A stretch of 7,324 nucleotides of DNA from Pseudomonadota bacterium (GTDB taxonomy: Bacteria > Pseudomonadota > Gammaproteobacteria > Burkholderiales > JABEVD01): NCBI GenBank assembly GCA_021811205.1, contig JAJZPK010000033.1:8686-16009 (forward strand), in the 5' to 3' direction. The stretch's first letter is position 1; every line of letters begins with the position of its first letter. Shown here in pieces: positions 1 through 6,742 of this stretch. The notes under the pieces were generated by a model, which worked only from the letters and a program-made list of their open reading frames with translations, ran no database searches and was not told where the DNA came from. The position numbers were made by a program, and so were the translations under genes.

Positions 1-1
1 G

Positions 2-325
2 CGCAATATCGAGTCTCTCAACAGCCATACGGCTTTTCTATTCGACAAGATCAACTTTCTGATGGATGCAACAATAGGTTTCATCAACATCAACCAGAAC
101 AAGCGAGTGAACCAGTTGACCTTCTTCGGCGTAGTCTTCATGCCGATGAACATCCTGGCAGGTATAGGGGGGATGTCCGAATTTTCGATGATGACGCACG
201 GCATCCCCTGGCCCATTTCCTATGGCGCTTTTGTCGTTGCGATGGGCTTCCTGGGCTGGGGCATGTATGTTGCCCTGAAGCATTTCGAAGCCAAGCAAGT
301 CAGGAAGCTGACAAGGCGCCTCTAG
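2..325 (+). CDS. CorA-family divalent metal-ion channel, C-terminal part (5' end outside window)
   Basis: An open frame enters from the left edge (first full codon at 2) and ends at TAG 323-325, giving 107 visible residues. It looks like the membrane end of a CorA-family Mg2+/Co2+ transporter. A helix of about 40 residues (end of the long stalk helix) leads into a first hydrophobic segment (LTFFGVVFMPMNILAGIGG, visible residues about 39-57). A short loop and a second hydrophobic segment (ISYGAFVVAMGFLGWGMYVAL, about 72-92) follow, and the protein ends in a basic cytoplasmic tail (KQVRKLTRRL). In CorA proteins the loop after TM1 carries the GMN signature that selects hydrated cations; here the same position reads G-M-S (codons 170-178). 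The family assignment rests on this topology and on the position of the variant motif. The N-terminal soluble domain cannot be seen. Because the motif is not GMN, Mg2+ specificity should not be assumed; Zn2+ or another divalent ion is possible. The gene converges on gcvP. Confidence 0.8.
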   Translation, partial: RNIESLNSHTAFLFDKINFLMDATIGFININQNKRVNQLTFFGVVFMPMNILAGIGGMSEFSMMTHGIPWPISYGAFVVAMGFLGWGMYVALKHFEAKQVRKLTRRL

Positions 326-331
326 GGCGCC
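315..331. terminator. Inverted repeat across the corA stop, possible bidirectional terminator
   Basis: GGCGCC (315-320), a five-base loop TCTAG and GGCGCC (326-331) can form a 6-bp all-GC hairpin on either strand. The loop contains the corA TAG stop. It lies exactly where the convergent corA and gcvP transcripts meet, so a shared terminator is a natural reading. Neither side has a run of T after the stem, so it does not meet the usual intrinsic-terminator pattern. It could instead protect 3' ends or be a chance consequence of the codons. Confidence 0.35.
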
Positions 332-343
332 AACACGCCCCAG

Positions 344-3187
344 TCAAAGATAATCCTCGATAGGCGGGCATGAACAGATCAGGTTCTTGTCCCCATACAC
401 GTTGTCCACGCGGCGGACCGAAGGCCAGAACTTGTTGCCGAACACCCATGGAAGCGGAAAAGCAGCCTTTTCTCTGCTGTAGCTCCGGCTCCATTCGCCC
501 GAAACGACGGCTTTCGCGGTATGCGGCGCATTCTTGAGGATGTTGTCGTGCCTGTCCGCGCGCCCGGAAACGATCTCGTCGATCTCTTCCCGGATGGCGA
601 TCATCGCCTCGCAAAACCGGTCAAGTTCCGCCTTGGATTCGCTCTCGGTCGGCTCGACCATCAGCGTATCGACCACCGGAAAAGAAGTGGTCGGGGCATG
701 AAAACCGTAATCCATCAGCCTCTTCGCGATGTCGGCCACCTCGATTCCCGCATCACGCTTGAATTCAGCGCAGCTCAGGATCATCTCGTGAGCGCAGCGG
801 CCATTCCTGCCTGTATAGAGGGTCGCATAATGGTCCTTCAGCGATTCCTTGATGTAGTTTGCATTGAGAATTGCCATTTTCGTGGCTTGGGCGAGCCCTT
901 CTCCACCCATCATCTTGATGTAGCCGTAGGAGATCAAAAGGATCAGCGCACTGCCGTAGGGGGCTGCGGATACCGCATGAATGCCCTGCTCCCCCCCCGT
1001 CTCGACCAAGGGATGACGCGGCAGGAAGGGCGCAAGATGCGCGGCAACGCCGATCGGCCCCATTCCCGGGCCGCCTCCGCCGTGCGGAATGGCGAACGTC
1101 TTGTGCAGATTGAGATGGCAGACGTCAGCCCCTATGCTTCCGGGGCTGGTGAGCCCGACCTGTGCGTTCATGTTCGCGCCGTCCATATAAACCTGGCCGC
1201 CGTTCTCATGCACAATGCGGATGACGTCCATGATGGATTCCTCGTACACGCCATGCGTGCTGGGATAGGTCACCATCAGGCAGGAAAGTCTTTCCCTGTG
1301 CAATTCGGCCTTTTCGCGCAAATCGATGAGATCGATGTTGCCCTGCCTGTCGCATTTCACCACGACAATCTCCATGCCGCACATCGCAGCGCTGGCCGGA
1401 TTGGTGCCGTGCGCGGACGAGGGTATGAGCGCAACCTTGCGGTGCCCTTCGCCTCTTGAGCGATGGTATGCCTGGATGACGAGCAGTCCTGCGTATTCGC
1501 CCTGGGCGCCGCTGTTGGGCTGGAAGCTCATCTTCGCAAAGCCGGTGATTTCGGAAAGATCGGCATCGAGTTCGGCAATCACCTTACGGTAGCCTTCGGC
1601 CTGTTCCTTGGGCACGAAAGGATGCAGGTTGGCGAATTCGGGCCATGAAATCGGAAGAAGCTCGGATGCCGCATTCAGCTTCATCGTGCACGAACCCAAC
1701 GGGATCATCGAATGGGTGAGCGAAAGATCGCGGTTCTCGAGTTTCTTGATGTAGCGCATCATCAGCGTCTCGGAACGATGCGAACTGAAGACAGGATGGT
1801 CGAGAATCGACGATTTTCTTGCATCGATTCGCATCATCGCACGATCCAGCTGCGCGTCGCTGATCACCGACGCAGTTTCTCCCGAAGCTTGCGCGAATAT
1901 CGAGAGAATGGCATTCAGATCAGCGACAGTTACCGTCTCATCGATGGAGATGCCCACATGATCGCTGCCGTAATGAAAGTTGATCTCCTGAGCTTCTGCC
2001 AAAACACGGAGCTTGGCATTGTCGGCACCAATCACCCTCAACGTATCGAAAAAGCGCTCGTGGGCAAGCCTGAACCCCATCTTCTTCAATTCATCGGCAA
2101 GCAAGGATGCGCCAAGATGGACCTTTTTCGCGATCAACTTCAGTCCTTCTTCGCCATGATAGACGGCATACATGCCGGCCATGATGGCCAGCAATGCCTG
2201 CGCCGTGCAAATGTTGGAAGTGGCCTTCTCGCGTCTGATATGCTGCTCTCTCGTCTGCAAAGCCATGCGCAGCGCGGGATCGCCCGCCGAATCGACGGAT
2301 ACGCCGATGATACGACCCGGCATGGCGCGTTTGTAGGCATCCCTGCAGGCAAAATAGGCGGCATGCGGACCGCCGTAACCCATCGGCACGCCGAAGCGCT
2401 GCGACGAGCCGAATACCACGTCAGCCCCCCATTCTCCAGGGGGAGGGAGCAGGACAAGACTCAGGATGTCGGCCGCGACCGCGATGGTCATGCCGCGCTC
2501 CTTTGCCTTTGATACGAAATCGGCATAATCGTGCACTGCGCCGCTTGCGGCCGGGTACTGCAGCAGCGCGCCGTACATGCCTTCGTCCAGTTCAACCGAT
2601 CCGAAGTCGCCAATCACCAGCTCTATGCCGAGCGGCTCGGCGCGCGTGCTCAACAGATCGATGATCTGCGGAAAGCAATCGTTCGAAACGAAAAACCGGT
2701 TCTTGTTCTGCGACTCTCTGGGGCGCAGACCGTGCAGCATGACCATCGCCTCTGCCGCAGCGGTCGCTTCGTCAAGCAAAGACGCATTGGCGATTTCCAT
2801 TCCAGTCAGGCTCGTCACCATGGTCTGAAAATTGAGCAGCGCTTCCAGGCGCCCCTGGGCGATCTCTGCCTGATAAGGCGTATATGCGGTATACCAGCCC
2901 GGATTTTCCAGAATGTTGCGCTGGATCACGGGGGGCAGAATGGTACCGTAATAGCCGAGACCGATATAGCTTCTGTAAAGCTTGTTCTTCGAAGCAATGC
3001 CGCGAAGATGGGCAAGATAGGCGTATTCGGACAGGCCATCGGACAGGCCGAGCTTTTTCTTCAGCCTGATCGCGGACGGCACTGTCTCTTCGATCAGGGC
3101 ATCGAGAGAAGGCGCCCCGATTCTGTCCAGCATCTCCCGAATTTCACGCTCGGAAGAGCCGTTGTGGCGTTTTGCAAATGAATCCAT
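344..3187 (-). CDS. gcvP: Glycine dehydrogenase (decarboxylating), P-protein of the glycine cleavage system
   Basis: This is a full-length single-chain P-protein of 947 residues, close to the 957 of E. coli GcvP, so it is the fused form rather than the split GcvPA/GcvPB type. It is a cytoplasmic PLP enzyme that decarboxylates glycine and loads the remaining aminomethyl group onto the lipoyl arm of GcvH. The N-terminal half (about 1-440) carries typical motifs such as [37 protein letters not shown] and EATAAAEAM. The C-terminal catalytic half has [16 protein letters not shown] (about 488-503), the [10 protein letters not shown] motif (about 553-562), [11 protein letters not shown] (about 589-599) and the PLP site [19 protein letters not shown]. 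The Schiff-base lysine there is K696 (codon 1102-1100), followed by the glycine-rich loop 703-706. The ATG lies 3 bases after the gcvH stop, with only a weak, distant GAGG upstream, so translation is probably coupled to gcvH. It is the last gene of the gcvT-gcvH-gcvP operon. I see no frameshift or missing key residue. Confidence 0.98.
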   Translation of the reverse strand: MDSFAKRHNGSSEREIREMLDRIGAPSLDALIEETVPSAIRLKKKLGLSDGLSEYAYLAHLRGIASKNKLYRSYIGLGYYGTILPPVIQRNILENPGWYTAYTPYQAEIAQGRLEALLNFQTMVTSLTGMEIANASLLDEATAAAEAMVMLHGLRPRESQNKNRFFVSNDCFPQIIDLLSTRAEPLGIELVIGDFGSVELDEGMYGALLQYPAASGAVHDYADFVSKAKERGMTIAVAADILSLVLLPPPGEWGADVVFGSSQRFGVPMGYGGPHAAYFACRDAYKRAMPGRIIGVSVDSAGDPALRMALQTREQHIRREKATSNICTAQALLAIMAGMYAVYHGEEGLKLIAKKVHLGASLLADELKKMGFRLAHERFFDTLRVIGADNAKLRVLAEAQEINFHYGSDHVGISIDETVTVADLNAILSIFAQASGETASVISDAQLDRAMMRIDARKSSILDHPVFSSHRSETLMMRYIKKLENRDLSLTHSMIPLGSCTMKLNAASELLPISWPEFANLHPFVPKEQAEGYRKVIAELDADLSEITGFAKMSFQPNSGAQGEYAGLLVIQAYHRSRGEGHRKVALIPSSAHGTNPASAAMCGMEIVVVKCDRQGNIDLIDLREKAELHRERLSCLMVTYPSTHGVYEESIMDVIRIVHENGGQVYMDGANMNAQVGLTSPGSIGADVCHLNLHKTFAIPHGGGGPGMGPIGVAAHLAPFLPRHPLVETGGEQGIHAVSAAPYGSALILLISYGYIKMMGGEGLAQATKMAILNANYIKESLKDHYATLYTGRNGRCAHEMILSCAEFKRDAGIEVADIAKRLMDYGFHAPTTSFPVVDTLMVEPTESESKAELDRFCEAMIAIREEIDEIVSGRADRHDNILKNAPHTAKAVVSGEWSRSYSREKAAFPLPWVFGNKFWPSVRRVDNVYGDKNLICSCPPIEDYL

Positions 3188-3190
3188 GAA

Positions 3191-3574
3191 TCAGTGCGCC
3201 TCGCTATCCACGACTGCCTGGTAAGCTGCCGAATCGAGCAGCGAATCGAGGTCGGAAGCATTGTCCGGCTTCATCCTGAATAGCCATGCAGAAAACGCAT
3301 CTTCGTTGATTTTCTCAGGAGATCCATCGAGTTCTTCATTCTTATCGACAATTTCACCTGAGATTGGCGCATAAACGTCGGAGGCAGCCTTGACCGATTC
3401 AACCACTGCGCATTCTTCCCCCTTGGCGACCTTGCGGCCGATTTCCGGATTTTCCACGTAGACCATGTCGCCCAGCAGGCTCTGCGCATGATCCGTGATG
3501 CCGACGGTCACCGTGCCATCCGCCTCAAGCCTTGCCCATTCGTGCGAGGACGTGTATTTCAGGTTTGCATCCAT
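3191..3574 (-). CDS. gcvH: Glycine cleavage system H protein (lipoyl carrier)
   Basis: This 127-residue protein has the normal size for GcvH. It carries the aminomethyl intermediate from P-protein to T-protein on a lipoyl-lysine and is reoxidised by the L-protein. It opens with the family hallmark [12 protein letters not shown], continues with [23 protein letters not shown], and has the lipoylation motif [22 protein letters not shown], in which K62 is the modified lysine (K64 in E. coli). The C-terminal helix carries the usual D-S-L-L-D and YQAVVDSE residues. I chose the ATG at 3574 because GGAGGA (3583-3578) lies four bases upstream and because the protein then begins like other GcvH proteins. 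An in-frame ATG at 3589 would add MNGGN, but the Shine-Dalgarno sequence lies inside that extension. The gene sits between gcvT (gap 11 bases) and gcvP (gap 3 bases). Confidence 0.97.
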   Translation of the reverse strand: MDANLKYTSSHEWARLEADGTVTVGITDHAQSLLGDMVYVENPEIGRKVAKGEECAVVESVKAASDVYAPISGEIVDKNEELDGSPEKINEDAFSAWLFRMKPDNASDLDSLLDSAAYQAVVDSEAH

Positions 3575-3583
3575 GTTTCCTCC
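3575..3583 (-). promoter_or_regulatory. Ribosome binding site that sets the gcvH start
   Basis: On the - strand GGAGG occupies 3583-3579 and AAAC follows before ATG at 3574. This is the strongest Shine-Dalgarno sequence seen in the gcv operon. It lies just after the gcvT stop (3588-3586) and downstream of the alternative ATG at 3589, so it supports the shorter GcvH. A strong site here fits the need for ample H protein as the mobile carrier between P and T; that last point is inference. Confidence 0.75.
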
Positions 3584-3585
3584 AT

Positions 3586-4659
3586 TCATATCAGTGACTT
3601 GCCGTTCCTGGCAAAAGGATATTTCACGACCTTGGCGCGCAGTCGCTTGTCGCGCACCGCAACCTGGACCTCATCTCCAGGCATAATTTCTTTGGGTATC
3701 CTGGCAAGCGCGATGGACTGGCCCAGCGTGGGGGAAAAAGTGCCGCTGGTGATTTCGCCATCCCCATAGATTGTCGAAACCGGTTGATGGCTTCTCAGCA
3801 CCCCACGGTCGACCAGAAGCAGCCCGGCAAGCTGGAATTTCACCGGCCTGGAGAGGAGAGCATCCCTGCCAATGAAATCGCGCTCGCTCTTGAGGTCGAC
3901 AGTCCAGCCGAGCCCGGATTCCAATGGGTTCGTCTGCTCGTCCATGTCCTGCCCGTACAGGTTCATGCCCGCTTCCAGCCGCAGCGTGTCGCGCGCGCCG
4001 AGCCCGATCGGCGCAACTCCCTGGGCACTCAAAGCGTTCCAGAGATTTTCGGCGTCATCCGCAGGCAGCATGACCTCGAAGCCGTCTTCTCCCGTATAGC
4101 CGGTTCTCGCGATGAAATACGAGCCGTATTGTGCTGCATAGAACGGCTTGAGGGATTCGGTCGCCTCCTTCGAGCCCGGGATTGCCTGCCACAGCTTCTC
4201 CCTCGCATTCGGCCCCTGCACAGCGATCATGGCCAGATCCGACCTGATTGCGATGTCGACGGCATGACCCGCCGCCTTCTCCCGCATCCAGGCGATATCC
4301 TTTTCCGCAGTTCCCGCATTGACCACGATCCTGAACCAGGATTCATCCATGTAATAGATGATCAGGTCGTCGACAACACCGCCGTCTTGATTCAACATGG
4401 CCGAATAAAGCGCCTTTCCGGATTCTTTCAGCTTGTCGACGTTGTTTGCGACCAGGTGCCTGAGGAAGCTCCTGCAATCCTTCCCTCTGAGATCGAGTAC
4501 CTGCATGTGGGACACGTCGAACATGCCGCAGTCGTTCCTGACCTTGTGATGCTCGTCGACTTGAGAACCGTAATGGAGCGGCATTTCCCATCCGCCGAAA
4601 TCGACTAGCTTGGCACCCATGGCGGCATGGGCACGGTAAAGCGGTGTTCTTTTGAGCAT
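3586..4659 (-). CDS. gcvT: Aminomethyltransferase, T-protein of the glycine cleavage system
   Basis: This 357-residue protein (E. coli GcvT is 364) is a cytoplasmic tetrahydrofolate-dependent enzyme. It takes the aminomethyl group from lipoyl-GcvH, releases ammonia and makes 5,10-methylene-tetrahydrofolate. It aligns with E. coli GcvT from the first residues: [41 protein letters not shown] (45-52) and the folate/active-site segment [11 protein letters not shown], where the Asp pair 97-98 includes the catalytic aspartate. Further motifs are [39 protein letters not shown] and the C-terminal [19 protein letters not shown] chose ATG 4659 because it matches the family's N-terminus and has GGGGA (4668-4664) four bases upstream. 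An in-frame GTG at 4704 would add 15 residues but lies inside the riboswitch's terminator hairpin. It is the first gene of the operon and lies directly under the glycine riboswitch. Its TGA overlaps an unused ATG (ATGA, 3589-3586). Confidence 0.97.
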   Translation of the reverse strand: MLKRTPLYRAHAAMGAKLVDFGGWEMPLHYGSQVDEHHKVRNDCGMFDVSHMQVLDLRGKDCRSFLRHLVANNVDKLKESGKALYSAMLNQDGGVVDDLIIYYMDESWFRIVVNAGTAEKDIAWMREKAAGHAVDIAIRSDLAMIAVQGPNAREKLWQAIPGSKEATESLKPFYAAQYGSYFIARTGYTGEDGFEVMLPADDAENLWNALSAQGVAPIGLGARDTLRLEAGMNLYGQDMDEQTNPLESGLGWTVDLKSERDFIGRDALLSRPVKFQLAGLLLVDRGVLRSHQPVSTIYGDGEITSGTFSPTLGQSIALARIPKEIMPGDEVQVAVRDKRLRAKVVKYPFARNGKSLI

Positions 4660-4676
4660 GGCATCCCCAGAAAATG

Positions 4677-4705
4677 AAAAAGGCGAAGCCCATATGAGCT
4701 TCACC
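4677..4705 (-). terminator. Hairpin plus T-run: expression platform of the glycine riboswitch
   Basis: GGTGAAGCTC (4705-4696), loop ATAT and GGGCTTCGCC (4691-4682) form a 10-bp stem (8 Watson-Crick and 2 G-U pairs) followed by TTTTT (4681-4677). This is a textbook intrinsic terminator placed between the riboswitch and gcvT. The AGAAG just before it (4710-4706), most of it the 3' strand of P1 of aptamer 2, can also pair with the T-run. This links ligand binding to the hairpin. The likely logic is termination when glycine is scarce and readthrough when glycine is bound, as is known for other glycine riboswitches ahead of gcvT. Confidence 0.75.
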
Positions 4706-4706
4706 C

Positions 4707-4866
4707 TTCTGTCCCTTATACCTGAGAGATTGCAGGATACCTGCGTGCCCCTTCGGTGGCTGATGATCAGCGCTCTCCAGAATAGCCTGCCTTCAGCGGT
4801 TCTTCGGCCTGAGCGATTCCGGGCGGTTGCGCCTTCGGCGGTGCACTTGGCACACTCTCCTGCTGA
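4707..4866 (-). promoter_or_regulatory. Tandem (two-aptamer) glycine riboswitch controlling the gcv operon
   Basis: Two copies of the glycine aptamer core are visible on the - strand. Aptamer 1 (4866-4793) has P1 TCAGC/GCTGA, then GGAGAG (4860-4855), a P2 stem GTGC/GCAC, CCGAAGGCGCAA, CTCAGG and GAAGAACC. Aptamer 2 (4782-4707) has P1 TTCTG/CAGAA, then GGAGAG, P2 GCTGA/TCAGC, CACCGAAGGGGCA, P3 GCAGG-TAT-CCTGC, TCTCTCAGG and AAGGGACAGAA. Ten bases of linker separate the two P1 stems. This pattern (GGAGAG, CCGAAGG-GCA, CTCAGG, GGACAGA) is the established glycine riboswitch consensus. It reads into gcvT, the classic target. The leader AGCC (4880-4877) can pair with GGCT in the linker (4787-4784), which would form the leader-linker P0/kink-turn helix known for tandem glycine switches. 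Glycine should switch the operon on. Confidence 0.95.
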
Positions 4867-4886
4867 TGCATTGTATGGCTGAAGGC

Positions 4887-4915
4887 ACTATACCCGAGCG
4901 CCGGAATGCTTGCAA
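4887..4915 (-). promoter_or_regulatory. Sigma-70-type promoter of the gcvTHP operon
   Basis: TTGCAA (4915-4910) and TATAGT (4892-4887) are separated by exactly 17 bases. The -10 box matches the consensus at 5 of 6 positions and the -35 box at 4 of 6. Counting seven bases on gives a likely start at A4880, just ahead of the leader bases that can pair with the riboswitch linker. The position is right for a transcript that begins with the riboswitch. The exact start is inferred. Confidence 0.7.
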
Positions 4916-4931
4916 CTCTGGAACCCATCCG

Positions 4932-4975
4932 AAAAAAGCGATCAACAAGGTCGAATGGTTCTCGGAAATGCTGAT
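4932..4975 (-). terminator. Weak candidate terminator after the accC-prmA-DUF3426 operon
   Basis: Right after the stop codon (4981-4979), ATCAGC (4975-4970) can pair with GTTGAT (4946-4941). A small inner CGA/TCG pairing is also possible, and six T follow at 4937-4932 after CGC. The loop is long and the stem AU-rich, so stability is doubtful. A terminator is expected here because the gcv operon has its own promoter just downstream, but read-through into the riboswitch leader cannot be excluded. Confidence 0.3.
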
Positions 4976-4978
4976 GGA

Positions 4979-5845
4979 TCAAGGATAGAACAGATACAAC
5001 CGGTAACCGCTCGGCAGGAGGGAGCCCGTATCCAGATAAAGCCTTGCACTCGCCGCGCCGTTGGCAGGAATGCCTTCCCCCATTTTCGAATCAGGCGGCA
5101 GGTAATCACGAGGCCAGAATATCCTTCTCGCCAATGGCGTATCCTGGGCATCTGTCAGGGTCAGTTCGATCAGCGGATAGGCCTGGGCAAAAGGCGCACT
5201 GTTCCTGATCGAGGCATGAAGATCGAGCACACCAACGCGCGCAGGCTCAGCCTGCAGACTGGAAGATTCTATGCCGATGAGATCCGTCTTTCTGGGCAGG
5301 GGGATGGTGCAATCCAGCATGGCGCAGTAGGCAACAAGCGCAGGTCTCAAGCCCGGCATGGCAGTACTCAGCTCCATGCGCCAATAATAGACCGACTGGG
5401 CAAGCATCGAGATCAGAAGCAACACGGCGCCCAGGCTCCACAACCACCCGAACCTGCCGGGCTTTCCTCCGACAAAAAACTCCCCCAAGCCCTCTTCTTC
5501 CTTGACGGGCTCCTCAATATCGCCAGGAGAATATGCTTCGGCCACCTCATGAGCAGACGCTTCCGGCATGATCTGCTCTTCTTCAGCCAGAACCTGGAGT
5601 GCATCCTCCTGAAGTGAGACTGGTTCGGGGGGCACCGGCAGTTCTTCAGGCACCTCAAGCAGTTCGGTGATTTCCGCTTCCGGAATCGAACGCGCAGGGG
5701 CATCGTGCAGCGTGGACAGGGTGTCGAATGCGTTGAACACTTCGGAGCAGTGTCCGCATCTCACGAGCCCTTGGTGCGCTTTCAGGGCACCTGACGTGAT
5801 CCTGAAGGCAGTCGCGCAATGCGGGCAACGGGTCACCATGCTCAT
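4979..5845 (-). CDS. Membrane-anchored zinc-ribbon protein of the MJ0042/DUF3426 type, function unknown
   Basis: A 288-residue protein in three parts. Residues 1-40 form an MJ0042-type zinc ribbon with C7-x2-C10 and C30-x2-C33 (TRCPHCATAFRI ... GLVRCGHCSEVFNAFD). Residues about 56-122 are an acidic, proline-rich linker, probably disordered. One transmembrane helix (about 132-154, FGWLWSLGAVLLLISMLAQSV) is followed by a DUF3426-like domain to the end, including YCAMLDCTIPLPRKTDLIGIESSSL (split: YCAMLDCTIP and IGIESSSL) near 173-197 and a C-terminal beta-rich stretch. The ribbon is expected in the cytoplasm and the C-terminal domain in the periplasm. The chosen ATG has AGGAG six bases upstream, and this Shine-Dalgarno sequence includes part of the prmA stop. 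Such genes commonly follow prmA in betaproteobacteria, but I know of no established function. A role in sensing or assembly is speculation. Confidence 0.85.
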   Translation of the reverse strand: MSMVTRCPHCATAFRITSGALKAHQGLVRCGHCSEVFNAFDTLSTLHDAPARSIPEAEITELLEVPEELPVPPEPVSLQEDALQVLAEEEQIMPEASAHEVAEAYSPGDIEEPVKEEEGLGEFFVGGKPGRFGWLWSLGAVLLLISMLAQSVYYWRMELSTAMPGLRPALVAYCAMLDCTIPLPRKTDLIGIESSSLQAEPARVGVLDLHASIRNSAPFAQAYPLIELTLTDAQDTPLARRIFWPRDYLPPDSKMGEGIPANGAASARLYLDTGSLLPSGYRLYLFYP

Positions 5846-5854
5846 TTCCAGCTC

Positions 5855-6742
5855 CTATGTGCGCTTTTTCCCCGCAAGGCGCGCCCATCCTTCAGAAAAG
5901 ACAGGTTCCTCCATGTCAAACCATCGCTCATAGATGTGCAGCACCTCCTCAGCCTGGCGTTCGAGGATGCCCGAAAGCACGATCCTGCTCCTCGAGCATT
6001 CGGCGAGCAGAGGGGCGAGCAGCTTCAACGGGTTGGTCAGTATGTTCGCGACAACAATGTCATAGCTTGCCCGCGGGGCCTCGTCAGGCATAAAGAAACG
6101 CATGCCGACATGGTTCTGCTGCGCATTCTGGCTGCCCGAGGCGATCGCCTGCGGATCGACGTCGACGCCGACGGCGAGGGACGCACCGAGCTTCAATGCC
6201 GCGATGCCGAGTATTCCAGAGCCGCATCCGTAATCGAGCACAGTCTCCCCGCCTTCCAGGTTGACTTCGAGCCATTCAAGACAAAGTCTGGTGGTAGGAT
6301 GGCTGCCTGTTCCGAAGGCAAGCCCCGGGTCGAGGACGATGCTGATCGCATCCGGATCAGGACGTTCGTGCCAGGTCGGCGTGATCCAAAGGCGGCCGGA
6401 AATCCTGATCGGGGGGAACTGCGATTGCGTCAACCTGACCCAGTCCTGTTCGTGCACTACGCCCGTGGCATAGTCAGGCACATGATCGAGTCCCGCACAA
6501 CCTGCCGCAGATTTCACCTTCTCGGCAGGATCGATCCCCTCATTGAAAAGCGCGGTGACCCTGGTCCAATCCCAAATTCTGTCCCCGTTCTCGCCTGGCT
6601 CGTTGAAGATCGGGCGCTCTTCTTCAGTTCCTGCCTTGGGATCGTGGATGTCGACCGAAATCGCGCCGATCGCGAGAAGCGCATCGCTGAACGATTCCGC
6701 ATCACGCGCACCGATTTCCGCGGTGATCGACAGCCAGCTCAT
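5855..6742 (-). CDS. prmA: Ribosomal protein L11 methyltransferase
   Basis: This 295-residue protein is the usual length for PrmA (E. coli 293). It trimethylates several amino groups of ribosomal protein L11 using S-adenosylmethionine. The N-terminal part ([20 protein letters not shown]...) is the L11-recognition domain. The linker and catalytic domain carry [14 protein letters not shown] (138-151), the SAM-binding motif [11 protein letters not shown] (170-180), the acidic motif GVDVDP (192-197), ANILTNPL (232-239) and LSGIL (256-260), all characteristic of the family. Its ATG overlaps the accC stop as ATGA (6742-6739) and has no clear Shine-Dalgarno sequence, so translation probably depends on ribosomes finishing accC. 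The DUF3426 gene follows after 9 bases. L11 methylation is dispensable in E. coli, and the link with accC is known from many proteobacteria. Confidence 0.97.
   Translation of the reverse strand: MSWLSITAEIGARDAESFSDALLAIGAISVDIHDPKAGTEEERPIFNEPGENGDRIWDWTRVTALFNEGIDPAEKVKSAAGCAGLDHVPDYATGVVHEQDWVRLTQSQFPPIRISGRLWITPTWHERPDPDAISIVLDPGLAFGTGSHPTTRLCLEWLEVNLEGGETVLDYGCGSGILGIAALKLGASLAVGVDVDPQAIASGSQNAQQNHVGMRFFMPDEAPRASYDIVVANILTNPLKLLAPLLAECSRSRIVLSGILERQAEEVLHIYERWFDMEEPVFSEGWARLAGKKRT

Noticed and set aside
38..298. 86-codon open frame on the - strand opposite the corA end
   Set aside because: It is antisense to a clear CorA membrane domain, lacks a ribosome binding site I can support, and has no motif.
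521..1459. 312-codon open frame on the + strand opposite gcvP
   Set aside because: It lies entirely antisense to the catalytic half of GcvP, whose conserved motifs fix the true frame. The translation shows no family I recognise and is rich in Arg, His and Asp, as expected of a shadow frame.
1712..2512. 266-codon open frame on the + strand opposite gcvP
   Set aside because: It is antisense to clearly conserved GcvP sequence, its composition is unlike a folded protein, and it shows no known motif.
3784..4608. 274-codon open frame on the + strand opposite gcvT
   Set aside because: It is antisense to GcvT, which aligns end to end with the known family. No independent evidence supports it.
4660..4704. 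15-codon N-terminal extension of GcvT from GTG 4704
   Set aside because: It would begin inside the terminator hairpin of the riboswitch, and GcvT homologues begin at the position of ATG 4659.
4652..4882. 76-codon + strand and 71-codon - strand open frames over the riboswitch region
   Set aside because: The sequence is explained by two glycine aptamers and a terminator; the frames show no protein family features.
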